64,000 nucleotides of DNA from Portunus trituberculatus. Its lineage: Eukaryota > Arthropoda > Malacostraca > Decapoda > Portunidae. The notes below the pieces were generated by a model, which was not told where the DNA came from, ran no database searches, and saw only the letters and a list, made by a program, of their open reading frames with translations. Positions within the stretch are counted from its first letter, which is position 1. The number at the start of each line of letters is the position of its first letter. The stretch is from contig NC_059286.1 of the NCBI RefSeq assembly GCF_017591435.1, forward strand, positions 6,415,182 to 6,479,181, read 5' to 3'. Shown here in pieces: positions 11,415 through 24,612 of this stretch. A program made the translations under genes and the position numbers.

Positions 11415-12514
11415 ACCGCGAGGCTGTTGTGCCGTAGCCTGCATGGCAACGAAGGACACTAGGAGGCAAGCAGGTGTGGCTAAACATAAGGCAAATATAG
11501 AATTGTAGTTTTCCTCACCGCCACACTGTTAGTCAGGTCAATGGAACTTTTCACACACGATAACTTCATAGTCTGGCCTCCAGCAGCGGATGGCAACGGA
11601 TGAAAGACGAATGTAAAGGAAGAAGCGATATGAACTGTGAAGCAAACGCGTTATTGGTGTACTGTCGCTTCTATCCCTTTAAGGCATTGAAGCTATAGGG
11701 AAAACAAGAGGGAGAGGAAGATTTATCATCCTTGACCATAACATGTACTGGGTACTTGAGTCTCTACCAATATTTCTTAACCGCACTGAAATTGCCTATA
11801 ATTCATTGTGAAGTGAGTCTAAAAGTAAACATCGGAGCCATAAATCAAACTTACCATTTCCTCATGAATAAAACACTTGGTAACACTTATTTAGTTAGGA
11901 AAATATAAGTAATTGATGTTTACAGGGATGGTTATCGGAATGGTCCCTGTAATAAACAAACCCGAGCAGGACAGAGGGAGGGAAGGAAGGGAGGGAAGGT
12001 GTGTGTGTGGTTCATTACTTCAACTGAACCAGCCCTCCTGTCCCAGCCTGGCCAGATGAGCTAAGGATACAGGTGAGGGCTGCTGTGTGCTGGGCTGTGT
12101 GGTTCAGATTAACTCAAAGTGGTGGAGGATGAAAAAGGATCGAGTAAGGAGTGAAGGGAGTGACTTCATTCTCATCCACGGAGTTACGGTTTTTTGTATT
12201 TTTTTGGTTAGATGTGTATTTGTTAAGTATTTTATCGCTCGTAATAGTTGTATGTCGTGGTTATTTGCTTGTTATTCTTTGTTTGAGTATTTATATAGCA
12301 GTTAAAAGGAGGAAAGTTGCCATTAATCACCATATCCTTGAACTGAGCAACAGGTTACCTTTGTTCCAGTCCCTCCTCCTCCACGACCCCCCACCTCCAC
12401 CACTTCAAGGCTTGTCAACGTAGCCACTTATTCACCTCACTCAACCAGAAGCAACAGGTCACTTAGAATTTTTTATTGCTGTTTTGTGTTCCTTGTTTGT
12501 TTTGGGGTTTTTTA
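11415..12514. other. No gene seen
   Basis: This is unique-looking AT-rich DNA with a short GGGA-rich patch (11970-12000). Small open frames have no recognisable domain. Confidence 0.6.
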
Positions 12515-13905
12515 CGTGTTTTAGAAGAATCTGCACTTTGTTTCTGCTACAAATCATTACTTGTTTATAGTGCCTCCTCCCCCTTCCCCTTAAAAACACG
12601 GTCTATCCCTTCAGAAAGTACTGTACTGCTTTGAAAACAAAAAAAAAGATTGATAAGAAAGACAGATATGTACCAGAAGAAAATAGCTTCAATACCACAA
12701 AAATAACAGTCCAAAATTTTGATTAATACTTCAGTGGAGAGTACTCACCGCCGCTGCTTGTTGCTGCTGGCAGTGCCAACCTATTGAAACTTATCTGTTT
12801 GACTAAAAGTAACCTAACCCTAACTTTAGCCTTACCTAACCTAATTGAGGTGACATACATCACTGATACAGCTTCCTCAAAACAAATTAACTTTATTGAA
12901 TCCAATTAAACTGATCTAACCAAAGCAAACTAGCCTAACCTGACAAGTAGTGCTAAGAAATTTATATGAAGTCACCTTATTTTCTCTGTAAAATCTGGCT
13001 TCTCAATCTGAGTAATTTCAATCCATACATACCTGTCACAAATTGTTTAGTTATAATGTTAACAACAATTTTATAAGATTTACTATTTTTTGTGGAGAGA
13101 GCTAATGCACAGCCACACTTGCTTGTGTGATGGACTGCTGGGCATCGAGGAACACCATTAGGTGTGTTTGTTCATGTTTGCTTACTGTCACATTATTTGC
13201 TCACACATGAAATCAATCACAGTGATTTTTTTTTTTTTTTTTTTTTTTTGAGCATGCAGCTACTGGCCCATGAAAATACAGAATGAATCTAGGCAATCAG
13301 AGTGATGTCTGAATGGGCCAGGTGTCACCTCAATTATTTCCATTGTATCGCCAGGTTTTACAAAAAGAAATAAATTAATGACTATGTATTTTTCTTAGCA
13401 TTGCTAGTCAGGTTAGGCTAGTTTGCTTTGGTTGGATCAGTTTAATTGGGTTACATGAGGATAATTTGTTCTGAGTTGCCTCGACTAGGTTATGTTAGCT
13501 AGGTTAATTTACATTAGCTATGTCTAGTTAAGCTGGGTTAGTTTTGGGTAAATAGATAAATTTTAATAGGTTGTTTTAGCCAGCAGTGTTGGCGAGTACC
13601 TTCCATTGAACTAACAGTCCAAATTTTGGACTGTTACTATTGTGGTAGCTACCTTGTGATATTGAAACTATTTTCTTTTGATATAACTATTTCAGTCTTT
13701 TTTTTTTTCTATCATTTATTTTTTTTATTTATTTATTTACTTTTATTTATTTATTTTTTTTTTTTTTTTCATTGCAATACAGTACTTTCTGAGAGGATAG
13801 GCTGTGTTTTTTTGGGGAGGAAAAGGGGATGAAGGGAATATAAACAAGTACTGATTTATAACAGAAACAAAGGGCAGATTTAATTCAAAATAGATCAAAA
13901 ACTAG
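12515..13905. repeat. Large inverted repeat (fold-back), arms about 500 bp
   Basis: The left arm (about 12515-13010) and right arm (about 13340-13905) are diverged reverse complements. Paired blocks include CAGTCCAAAATTTTGA/tccaaattttggactg, 'gcaaactagcctaacctgac' against 'gtcaggttaggctagtttgc', and 'gaaagtactgtactg' against 'cagtactttctgagag'. The spacer is about 330 bp and includes a poly-T run (13227-13249). Both arms contain CCTAA/TTAGG-like blocks. No transposase frame is visible. Confidence 0.8.
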
Positions 13906-14165
13906 CAGAAAAATTGTTTCATTTGGAAGTGAGAGTATGGTGAAACTAAAAATGTATCCAAGTTAAAAACATGGCAACAATCACTACTAGAATGGTAGGG
14001 CTGCACTACTTTTATTAATATTTGTCAAATATTACTAAGTATTTGCCAAGTATTGAAATGAAATAAAAAAGTAATTAATATGAAGTTAGAGAGTGTTCCG
14101 TAGGCAAGCAAAGAAATACTTAGGATGTCAGCATTGCTTCATCCGTGTCTCCCTCCAAAGCCACC

Positions 14166-17100
14166 ATGCCGCTGCGGAAGCTGTTTTGGGGCCGCAGCTC
14201 CAAGTCATTCCCAGTGAAGATTGTGACTCTTGATGCCGAGCTTGAGTTCAGCCTGCCCTGGCGAGCCACAGGCCGGGAGCTCTTTGAGCTGGTGAGCCGC
14301 ACCATTGGCCTGCGGGAGACCTGGTACTTTGGCCTGCAGTATGAGGACTCCAAGAACAATTTTGCTTGGCTCAAGATGGAGAAGAAGGTGCAGGACCAGG
14401 ACATCCCCAGGCGCTCTCCAGTGCCATTTGTCTTCCTGGCAAAGTTTTACCCCGAGGACGTGAGTGAGGAGCTGGTGCAGGAGGTGACTCAGCACCTCTT
14501 CTTCCTGCAGGTGTGTGCTAATGGTGGTGAAAGACAGGCTCTGTTGAGCAAGTATTTGTGGGAGCAAGTAGTTAATAGATCCGAAAGATCTTAGATTCAT
14601 AGAATAAGAAAAGTTATTTGAACAATGTTTGAAAAGTAGCTGCATTTTCTTATCCAAAAATATTTCAGAATTACAATAATTTTCCTTGTTGGTGTTAATG
14701 AAAGAATTACACTTAAATAGGAATGAAGAATTTTATATATGATAGTGACTAGTGGAAAAGTTCCCGAGTGTTGCAGTACACACAAAGTCCATCAATTCCT
14801 GTGCCTGTCTCAGCCTCCCTTGCCACCCCACAGGTCAAACAGTCCATCCTCAGCATGGACATCTACTGCCCGCCCGAGATGTCCGTCCTGCTCGCCTCGT
14901 ACGCCGTCCAGGCCAAGTTTGGTGACTATGACCCAGCCACTTACCAGAGCGGGGCCCTGGCCATGGAGGAGCTGCTGCCTCAGAGGGTCATCAAGTGAGT
15001 GGTGGAGGGATGGCTGGCGTGTGGAAACGGTAGACATTGTTTGGGAGTGTTGCTAAGGTGGTTGTTTCATTTAGTAGCTGTGGGTGTTGTTTAGCAGCTT
15101 GAACTAAGGATGATATCTTGATTTATGATTTGTGAATGTTTTTTTTTACCTGTTTGTGCTAAAGACATTTTGGTTTATATTGTTTAGTAGTTTGAATTAG
15201 TGTTATTTTGGTTTGTAAGCTGTTGATAGTGTTAACATGACTTCAAACTAGCTAATCCTGCTCCTCCTGCTGCTGCTCCTAGTATAATCCACTTGACTTT
15301 ATCTTGAGGAACGGACATGTCATTGGGTCTTTTTAGTTTTATTTAATTTATATAAATTTTCCATTTTGTACTGCCTTAGACCAATACCCCTCTTACATAA
15401 ACAAAACTAGCTAATTCACCTCCTCCTCCTTTCCTCTACTCGTCTCCTCTCCTCTCCTCTCCCAGCCAGTACCAGATGACGCCAGAGATGTGGGAGGAGC
15501 GAATCCGGATCTGGTACGCCGACCACCAGGGAATGACACGGGATGAGGCAGAGATGGAGTACCTGAAGATAGCACAGGATCTCGGCATGTATGGAGTCAA
15601 CTACTTCAACATCACCAACAAGAAGCAGACTGAACTGTGGCTAGGTGAGGGAGTGCTGTGATTGGGTGGGGGTGATAAGCTGTAGAGAGAGAGAGAGAGT
15701 GAATGTGAGTGCTGTGGCTAGGTGTGGTTGTGGCTGGGTGAAGTGTTGTGGTGGTAAGAGAGTGCTGTAATGGTGAAGGAGGGCTGTGATTGACTAGGAG
15801 TTTACCAATAAATTTGGTACGGGAAATGAGCTACGCTTGTGGTGTTCCGTTCGCTTGAATCCATTTATCATACTTTTCTTTAAAACTATGGATACTTCTT
15901 GCTCTCACTACACCCTCCGGTAATCTATTCCAGGCAGTGACAGTTCTTGCTGGCAAACTGAACTTTTTAATATCAGTTGTACACCCCGGAATCCTCAATT
16001 TCAAATCATGATTATCTCTTGGTCTTCTCGTCATATCCAGCTTGAGAAAGTCATCTCTATCAATCTTGTCAATCTCATTTACACACTTGAACAGTTGGAC
16101 CATATCACCTCTTCTTCTCTCTTCCAACGTTGGCAGATTTAGTCTACATAATCTTTCCTGATAATCTATATCATGCAAGGCTGGCACCAGTTTCGTTGCC
16201 GCTCTTTGTACCCGTTCCAGTTTATGTATATGTTTCTTCAAATGAGGCGCCCATACCACCTGTGCATATTCTAATTTTGGCCTCAGAATTGATTCTATTA
16301 CTTTTTTGACCAGTGTTTCATTCAGGTGAGTAAATGTAGTTCTGATATTTGCAACTATTGCCAAACCTTCCCCTACAATTTTGTTTATATGTCCCTCAGG
16401 TGACAAGTTGTTTTGTACTATAACCCCCAAGTCTTTTTCTTTTTCTACACACATTAGATTCACTCCACCTAGTTATAGCTTGCATGAGGTCTGTGTATAC
16501 TTCTTCCCATTTCCAACACATGACATTTGTCAGCATTAAATTCCATCATCCATTTATTGCTCCATTCATGAATAATATCCAAGTCCTCTTGTAAACCTTG
16601 ACAATCTTCTTGGGTTTTTACTTGTCTCATTATTTTTGCATCATTTGCGAACAAATTAATAGAGAGAGAGAGAGAGAGAGAGATTGTGGTGGTGAGAGAG
16701 TGCTGTGAGTAACTGGAAGAGAGAGAGAGAGAAGGAGAGAGAGTGACTGTGGTGGTGAAAGGCAAGGAATTTGAGATGATGCTGTGGTGGTGAGTGTAAA
16801 AAATTTTAGTGGTGTGTGGCAAGGGAACAGGCATGATGCAAGAGTGGTTATCAGTGACTTACTTTTGGACACAATGGTGGTGAAAGAGGGAAACTGGGAT
16901 GGTACAGGGAAAGAATAGATGGTTGATGGTTTTTATTGGCCTAATGCTGAGAGGAGAGGAAACTTTGATGCTACAGACAAAATTAAGTGATAGTTATTGT
17001 TCTGGTAGTGAAGGAGTAGGAGAAGAATTGGAATGTTTTTAGAATCGTTTTTTTGTTTTCCTTCTTTATTCCTGTTTAGAAGATTGAAGTTACAGATTAT

Positions 17101-20100
17101 TTGTTCTCCTTCCTTTGTTTTATCCCGTTTTTTCTTCGTTTATTTTCTTTCATAGCCTTACGTCCAATTTTAGCATTACAACACTGCTTTTTCCTTATAA
17201 ATGTAGCTGAACTCATTTTTAAAACCTGTCGTTATTCTTATAAATCCTCAGCTTGTATTTATTTTTAACTCCTTCATTACCATGCTGTGTTTTCATATTC
17301 ATTCTGGTTACTATTTAGCAATTTTATACAGATTCAGAAACTTGTTTGGGAATTAAGATAGTAAAGACTGGCCTTTTATCTTTTGACCTCCATAGACCCT
17401 TCCTAATGCAAATAAAATTGTTTAATCATACTTAAAAGTCATGGTCAAAATGTGTGTCATTATTGAAGAGATTAAAATCTGTCACTACTATTAAACCCTT
17501 ACTTCACTATAAAATCCTCTAAAAAAACATCTGACCATTAATCTTTTGACTTCCATAGACCCTTCCTAATGTAAATTAGATAACTTAATCATACCTAAAA
17601 GTCATGGTAAAAATGTGTCATTATTGAAGGGGTTAAGATCTGCCACTACTATAAAACCCTTACTTCACTATATAAACCTCTAAAAACATCAACCTTAATT
17701 ATTCCCCGCTAACACAACCACCTTCCGTTCTACAGGCGTCACTGCATTGGGCCTTAATGTGTATGAGAGTGAGAACAAACTGGAGCCAAAAATCAGCTTC
17801 CCTTGGTCAGAAATTCGCAACATCAGCGTCGACGATCGAAAGTTTACCATTCGGCCGACAGACAAGACGGCTCCCAACTTTGTCTTCTTTTCCAAAACTC
17901 CCGAATGAACAAACTCATCCTGGACTTGAGTATTGGCAACCACGACTTGTTCAAGAGGAGACGGAAGCCGGACACGATAGAGGTGCAGCAGATGAAGGCA
18001 GCGGCAAGGGAGGAGAAGAGACGGAGACAGGTGAGTACTGAATGAGAGGAAGGTGTGGCTATTATTATTATTATTATGAGGTCAATGAAGGCGACCCACT
18101 GGAAAGCATAACTGCATAAACCCAAAGGCCCAGTGGGCGGCACCTCACCGATAAGTGAAAGGAAGTAACAGGAATGAACAACAGAATAGGAAGATTGGTA
18201 GAGATCTAAGAGGTAGTGAGTTCAGAGAGAAGAAAGGTATTCACACGTTTTTTAAATGCTTCAATGTTACTAGAATTAACAATCTCGTTGGGAATTGTAT
18301 TCCAGAGTCTAGCAGATACTGGGATAAAACACCGGGAAAATTGTGAAGTATTACATCGATTCACAGACAAGGAACGGTCATTCATGATCAAGGATTGTCT
18401 TGTAGCACGTGCTGGTAGTGAAGGGGCAGGCAAATGACAATGCAACGGGTGGTTGGAATTAGACATGATTTTGAAGAAATAGGACAATGATCCAACCAAA
18501 CGACGATGCCGAAGATTAATCTCAAGATTAGGAAGAAGAAATTTAATCTGGTTGAATGCTCTATCTAAAAGCTTTAAGTGAGACTCTGCTGCAGAGATCC
18601 ACACAGAGTGACAATATTCAAAATGAGGCAGTATGAAAGAGTAAAAGCAATTTCTTACAATATCATCAGAGGAATATATCCGCCTACATTTGCGTAACAA
18701 ACCAACTTTACATGAGACTGATGATGCAAGTGAACGCAAGTGCAACTCAAAAGTAAGTTTGGGATCAAGGGTGACTCCGAGTAACTTCAGAGACGAACAA
18801 TTAGGAATAGGTACTTCGTTGACAACAATATCAGGGTGAACTGGGAAAGGTGTCCTTGATCTGCTAATAACCATACTATGGGATTTACTCGGGTTCAGTT
18901 TCATACCCCACCGATCACACCATGACAGAATCCTTGAAACATCTTGAGTGAGTACATTAGCGACTCTCTGCCTATCCTGTGGGGAAGGAATTGTCGCATA
19001 TATAGTGGTGTCATCAGCATAAGCAACCATATTAGATTCAATCCCACACCACATGTCAGATGTATAAATAATAAAAGAAGAGGTCCCAGAACACTTCCCT
19101 GCGGAACACCGGATACAACTGGACTAAAAGAACTAAGGCAGCCATCAACAGTCACACGCTGCCTTCGACTCGTTAGGAACTCTGACAGAACTTGATGGAC
19201 GCGGCCACCAATACCAATAGATCTAACTTTCGATAAAAGGGCTCTATGATTAACACGATCAAATGCAGAACTAAAATCAAGTGAAATTACTCTAGATTCA
19301 TGACCAGCATCAAGGGCAGCTTGCATGTCGTGCGTTATGCAAACGAGAGCATCAGAAGTACTGAGACCTTTTCTAAAACCAAACTGACTAGATGGCAACA
19401 AATTATTAATATCTAAAAAACGATTGAGACGCTTGGCCAGCAGGCGCTCAAAAATCTTAGATAACACCGGGGTTATGGAAATGGGTCTATAGTCACCGGG
19501 GTGAATGGAGGATGAAGATCCCTTTGGAATAGGGGTAACATTTGCAGTACGCCAGCATACCGGAAAAGAACCCTTACGAAAAAGAGCTCTAAAAATAACT
19601 GCCAATTTTGGAGCGAGAGGAGAAGCAATCTTTTTGTAAAAAAGAGGCAGAAAACCCAAAGGATCACAACCCCCGAATGAGTCTAACTCATTAAGATATC
19701 TTAAGATTTCGGAGGACTTAAAGGCAATGGAGTGTAATTTAATGTCCTGGGGACAAGACGGCGGCAGATCAAACTCTTCATCACTTTGTTTCGAGTTAAA
19801 ACGGAAGCTAAAAGATTGGCTTTGTCCTTAGAATTATGGCAGATTGAACCGTCAGTACATGACAGAGGAGGTAAACTTGAGTCCACACCAAAGAGTGATT
19901 GCTTTAAAGCTGACCACCATGAGTGTGGTTGGGAGGTGCCAATCAGAACATTTTTAAGGTGTTCGTTGTACTCATCCTGTGCGCTAGAATATGTACGTTG
20001 GGCAAATAAACGCAGACGAACGTAATTTTCCCATGATTCAGGTGAACGCAGTCGGGACCATTCACAATAAGCAACCTGTTTTCCACGCTGAGCACGCCTG

Positions 20101-23100
20101 CAGTGGTGTGATTTTGATAGTGTAAGTTGAGAGGAGGTAAAAAGTGGTGATTGTCAGAAGTATAGGGTTTAAGAGGAGGAGAAGGAGGATAAGAATTAGG
20201 TTAGGAGGAGGAGGAGGAGAAGAATTAGATTAGCAGGAGGAGGATGAGGTTAAGAAATAGATTAGGAGGAGAAGGTGGTGGAGGAGGATGGTGGGTATGT
20301 TTTGGATGGTGTAAATTGGTGTTTGTTGTTGTAAAGGTGCTAAAATGTAGTAGAGACAGGTCAGCATTGAATGAGAGGTGTTCTGGGCAGTTTGAGCTGG
20401 TGTCTGGTGTTGTGAAGATGCTGAAATGTTGTAGGTGACTGGTGGACATGGAATGAGAGGTGTTTTGGGTGCTGGGAGGATGTGGCTAGTGTTTTGTGTA
20501 TGGTGTGAGTTGGTCTGGTGCTGTTAGTGTTCCGAGATGTGGTAGGTGGTGGCATGTGTAGTGGAATGAGGGAATTAGATAGGAATTTGCATCTGTTCCC
20601 TTCCTTGTCAGTCCTAACATCCTATTGAGAAAAGGGTTCCATTCCTTCTAGCTGCCTCTTATGGTAAAGAAAACTAGCAGTAACCTTATCCAGTGTCACA
20701 AAAGATACAAGACTGTCCCTTTCCACTAGAAACTGACAGGGCTAAGAGTGTGAATGTTTGAGTGTGTGATGCTTTGTCTGGCTCACCCTGCATGTGTTGC
20801 CTGGTGATAGATAGACCCTTGCATCCTTCATTCCTTCTGGCAGATTGAGAAGGACAAGTTGGCGCGAGAGAAACATTTGCGGGAGGAGGTGGAGCGTCAG
20901 AAGGCAGAGTTGGAGCAGCGTCTCTATCAGTACCAGGATGAGATGCGGGCTGCCAACGACGCACTTAGAAGGTGAAGGAGGCAAAATAAGAGTCACAAAC
21001 AACTATTACATTTAAGAGAGAGAGGTGTCAAGACATTTGTCCCTGAATTTTGGTTAACTCTTGTCTTTTAGGGAATTGGCAACATAGTGGGCCTTTTTTT
21101 TTCCATATTTTATTGCCCTTGGCCAGCTGTCCTTCCTGCATAAAAAAAAGATAAAAACTTTTTTTTTTTCATTTTTAATCATTTAATGTCCTCTTTCCTA
21201 TCACAGTGAGGTTCTATTCCATTTACAACCTCTCTTCTTTTTTTATCATTTAGTGTTGTCTTTCCCATCATAGTGAGGTTGGGCATTTTATGATTCTCCT
21301 CCACTCTTTATTTTGTGCACCACCTCATTCACTCCCAGTTGCTCCATGTCCATCATTATACTCATCTCTCCAGCCTGATGTTCATACCACTTCACAAGAC
21401 TCCCTTGGTTCTTTACTTGGAGATCATAAGCTAAGTAATCAGAATAATGAAAATCTATTGCATTTATAACAGCCATCATTATGTGTGTGTGTCTCCATAT
21501 GCTAAGTAATCAGAATAATTGATATCTATTGCATTTACAACCACCACTGCTATGTTCATCTTTTCAGTTTAACATTCATACCTCTTTGCAAGACTCCCTC
21601 TATTTTCTACTTGTATATCAGAAGTAAAATAATCAGAACACCAAACCAAACCATTTAAAACCATCACCCTAATGATCGTCATTGTGATCTAATGTGTATA
21701 CTCTGGAACTCCCTGCCTGCTCCTGTATTTCCATCTTCCTTTGACCTGAACTCATTTAAGAGGGAGGTTTCAAGACATTTATCCCTTTCTTTTGGCTAAC
21801 TCTTGGACCTGCTTGGGGATTGGCACCTAAGTGGGCCTTTTTGTCTAGTGGTGTTTTTGCCCTTGGCCAAATTTCCCCTCACATGAAAGAAAATGAATAA
21901 ATATAAATACTGCAGGCATCCCTCATTTTCCAAGGCAGTCGAGGAACACAGTCATTGGATATGATAAGACATTGAAAATTAGTCCTCGTAAAAGTAAAAC
22001 CACAGAAACTGAGAACGTGCCTGACGAGAAACGACTGGTATTTCATTTATCTCCTCTGCTTGCAGGTCAGAAGAGACTGCTGAGCTACTGGTGGAAAAGT
22101 CTCGCATTGCTGAGGAGGAGAGTATGTTGCTGACTCAGAAGGCTACAGAGGCGGAGCAGGAGTGTCAGCGTGCCCACATCATCTCCGCCAAGACGCAGGA
22201 GGAGAAGATAGTAATGGAGCAGAAGGTTGGTGGATGGTGAATGGTGCTGAGCAAAGAATTAATCTGTTTTTTGTGTCTTGGTGCTTGTTAGAATGTTTTG
22301 TTTTGGTTGTGTCTGAAAACAGCACCATTGAATCGTAATCCAAATTCTAACCCATTGAATACATTGAGTTCTATTCCATGAAATACAGTCCATGAAATGT
22401 TGTGTTTATGTCTTGTATGTGTGCCTGCTTTCAAATTGTGTTTTTCTGGGGTCTTTGAAAATGGCATCCATGAATCATAATCTTGATTCTTATAGCTTCC
22501 ATTTGTTATTGCTACATCAGGTGACTGCTAGTCATCTTACTTCATCTTGTGCGTCCTCTTTAGCATGTCTCCTTTATTTACAAAAGTATTATATTTCATG
22601 AACAATAGTAGAAGGAAAACTTGGACATTCACATCTATAGTTCTTATTTACCTGTGAGTTTCAACCCAAACCATGAGCTGAATTAGTGGATGTTCCTCCC
22701 TGGCAGGTGAGGGAGGCAGAGATGCTGGTGTCAACGTTGGTGGAGGAGGGGGAGCGGCGGGCCACGGAGGCAGAGAGGCTGCAGCAGGAACTGATCCGTG
22801 CACGCATTGCTGAGAAACAAGCCAAGGAGAAACTGGGCACCTTCATCCAGAGCATCAATGGTTCCATCAGTCACTCTGTCATCAACTCCACCGCACTCAA
22901 TGCCTCTCTCCTCAACGCCTCGCACTCCCTCCTCAACTCCTCCACGCCGCACCTCCCCGCCTCCACCTCTATCTCCCATGGGTCAGTGAAAATATTACAC
23001 TGTTACTAACTCCTATGTCATGAATGTGTCTCCTTTCAGTGTCTCACCCTCACTATGACTTCTCAGCCTCTCCTACTTCAGTATCTTGGGTAAACTCGCC

Positions 23101-24526
23101 CTTCGTTATATCCTTTCCCTTCCCTTACTCCAGCCACTTCCCAGCCTCTTCTTCGGTATCTCTGGTGAACTCTCCCTTCAGTATGGCCTTTCCCTTCCCT
23201 TACTCCAGCCACTTCCCAGCCTCTTCTACTTCAATATCTCTGGTAAACTTTCCCTTCAGTATAGCAATTTCTTTCTCTTACACCAGCCTCCTTCACTGCA
23301 TTCTTGTAAAGTTTCCCTTCAATATAGTCTTTACCTCTCTTTACTCGAGCCTCCTTCACTGCAACCTTGCAAATTATCTCTGCAATACAGTTTTTCCCTT
23401 CCGAAACTTCAGCCTCCCTTACTTAGACCTTGTAAACTTTCCCTTCAGTATAACTTTTCTCCTCCCTAACTCCTGTCTCCTCTACTTCAATATTTTGTAA
23501 ACTGTCACTCAACCTAATCTTCACCTTATTCCAGCCTTAATATCTGGTAAACTGTCCCCTTGAACTTAACCTTTATTATACCTCCTCTTAAACCTGCATT
23601 GTCTTCTAGGCTGTCAAGAAACACCAATCACCTATACTGTACCTCCTTTTAACCTGCATTGCCTTTGTCTGTCAGAAAGCACCAGACACTTTTATCTCTT
23701 CTTTTTCTACTTCATTATCTTTTAGTCTGTCAGGAAGCAGCAATCACTATTACTTCACCTCCTCTTGACCTACATTGTCGTTCAGTCTGTCAGGAAACAC
23801 CAGTCACCTTTATTGTATCTCCTCTTAATCATCTGTGTTGCCTTCCGATCTGTCAAGAAACACCAGTCACCTTCACTTGATCTTCTCTAAACCTGCATTG
23901 TCTCAATTTGTCAAGAAGCACTAGTCACCTTTACTTCACCTCCTCTTAAACTGCATTGTCTTTCAGTTTGTCAGAGTACCAGTGACATTTTATCTCTTCT
24001 TATTCTACTTCATTATCTTTCAGTCTGTCAAGAAGCACCAATCAACTTTAATGTACCTCCTCTAATCCTGCATTGCCTTCCAGTCTGTCACAAAGCACTA
24101 GTCATCTTTATTATACCTCGTCTTAACCTGCATTGCCTTCCAGTCTGTCACAAGGCACTAGTCCTCTTTATTATTCCTCTTCTTAACCTGCATTGGCTTC
24201 CAGTCTGTCAGGAAATGCCAGTCACCTTTAATGGACCTCCTCTAAACCTGCATTGCCTTCCAGTCTATCGGGAAGCACCAGTCACCACCACATGGCCATC
24301 GGATCAACAGGGGACCTTCCTGATCTCACCCTTGGAGGAAGCACAGACGCCCTGGAGCCCTCATACACGCGGCCTCCTGATCTCACGTCCCTGGACCTCC
24401 TCAATGACACAGACGTTGACCAGCTCAGCCTAGAGATTGAAAAGGAGCGGGGAGAGTACCTGGAACGCTCTCGCCACCTCCAGCAGCAGCTACAGCACCT
24501 CAAGTCAGAGATTGAGGTAATGTGGG

Positions 24527-24612
<86 letters not shown>

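Larger units (their letters stand above)
15664..17735. other. Merlin intron 3: repeats and a LINE fragment
   Basis: The intron starts at 15645 and holds short GA tracts (15688-15701, 16662-16682, 16719-16742), a minus-strand LINE fragment and MITE copies at 17265-17636. Confidence 0.8.

Noticed and set aside
23024..23500. Gene for a Ser/Phe/Leu-rich membrane-like protein
   Set aside because: It lies within Merlin intron 7 and is a translation of minisatellite units.
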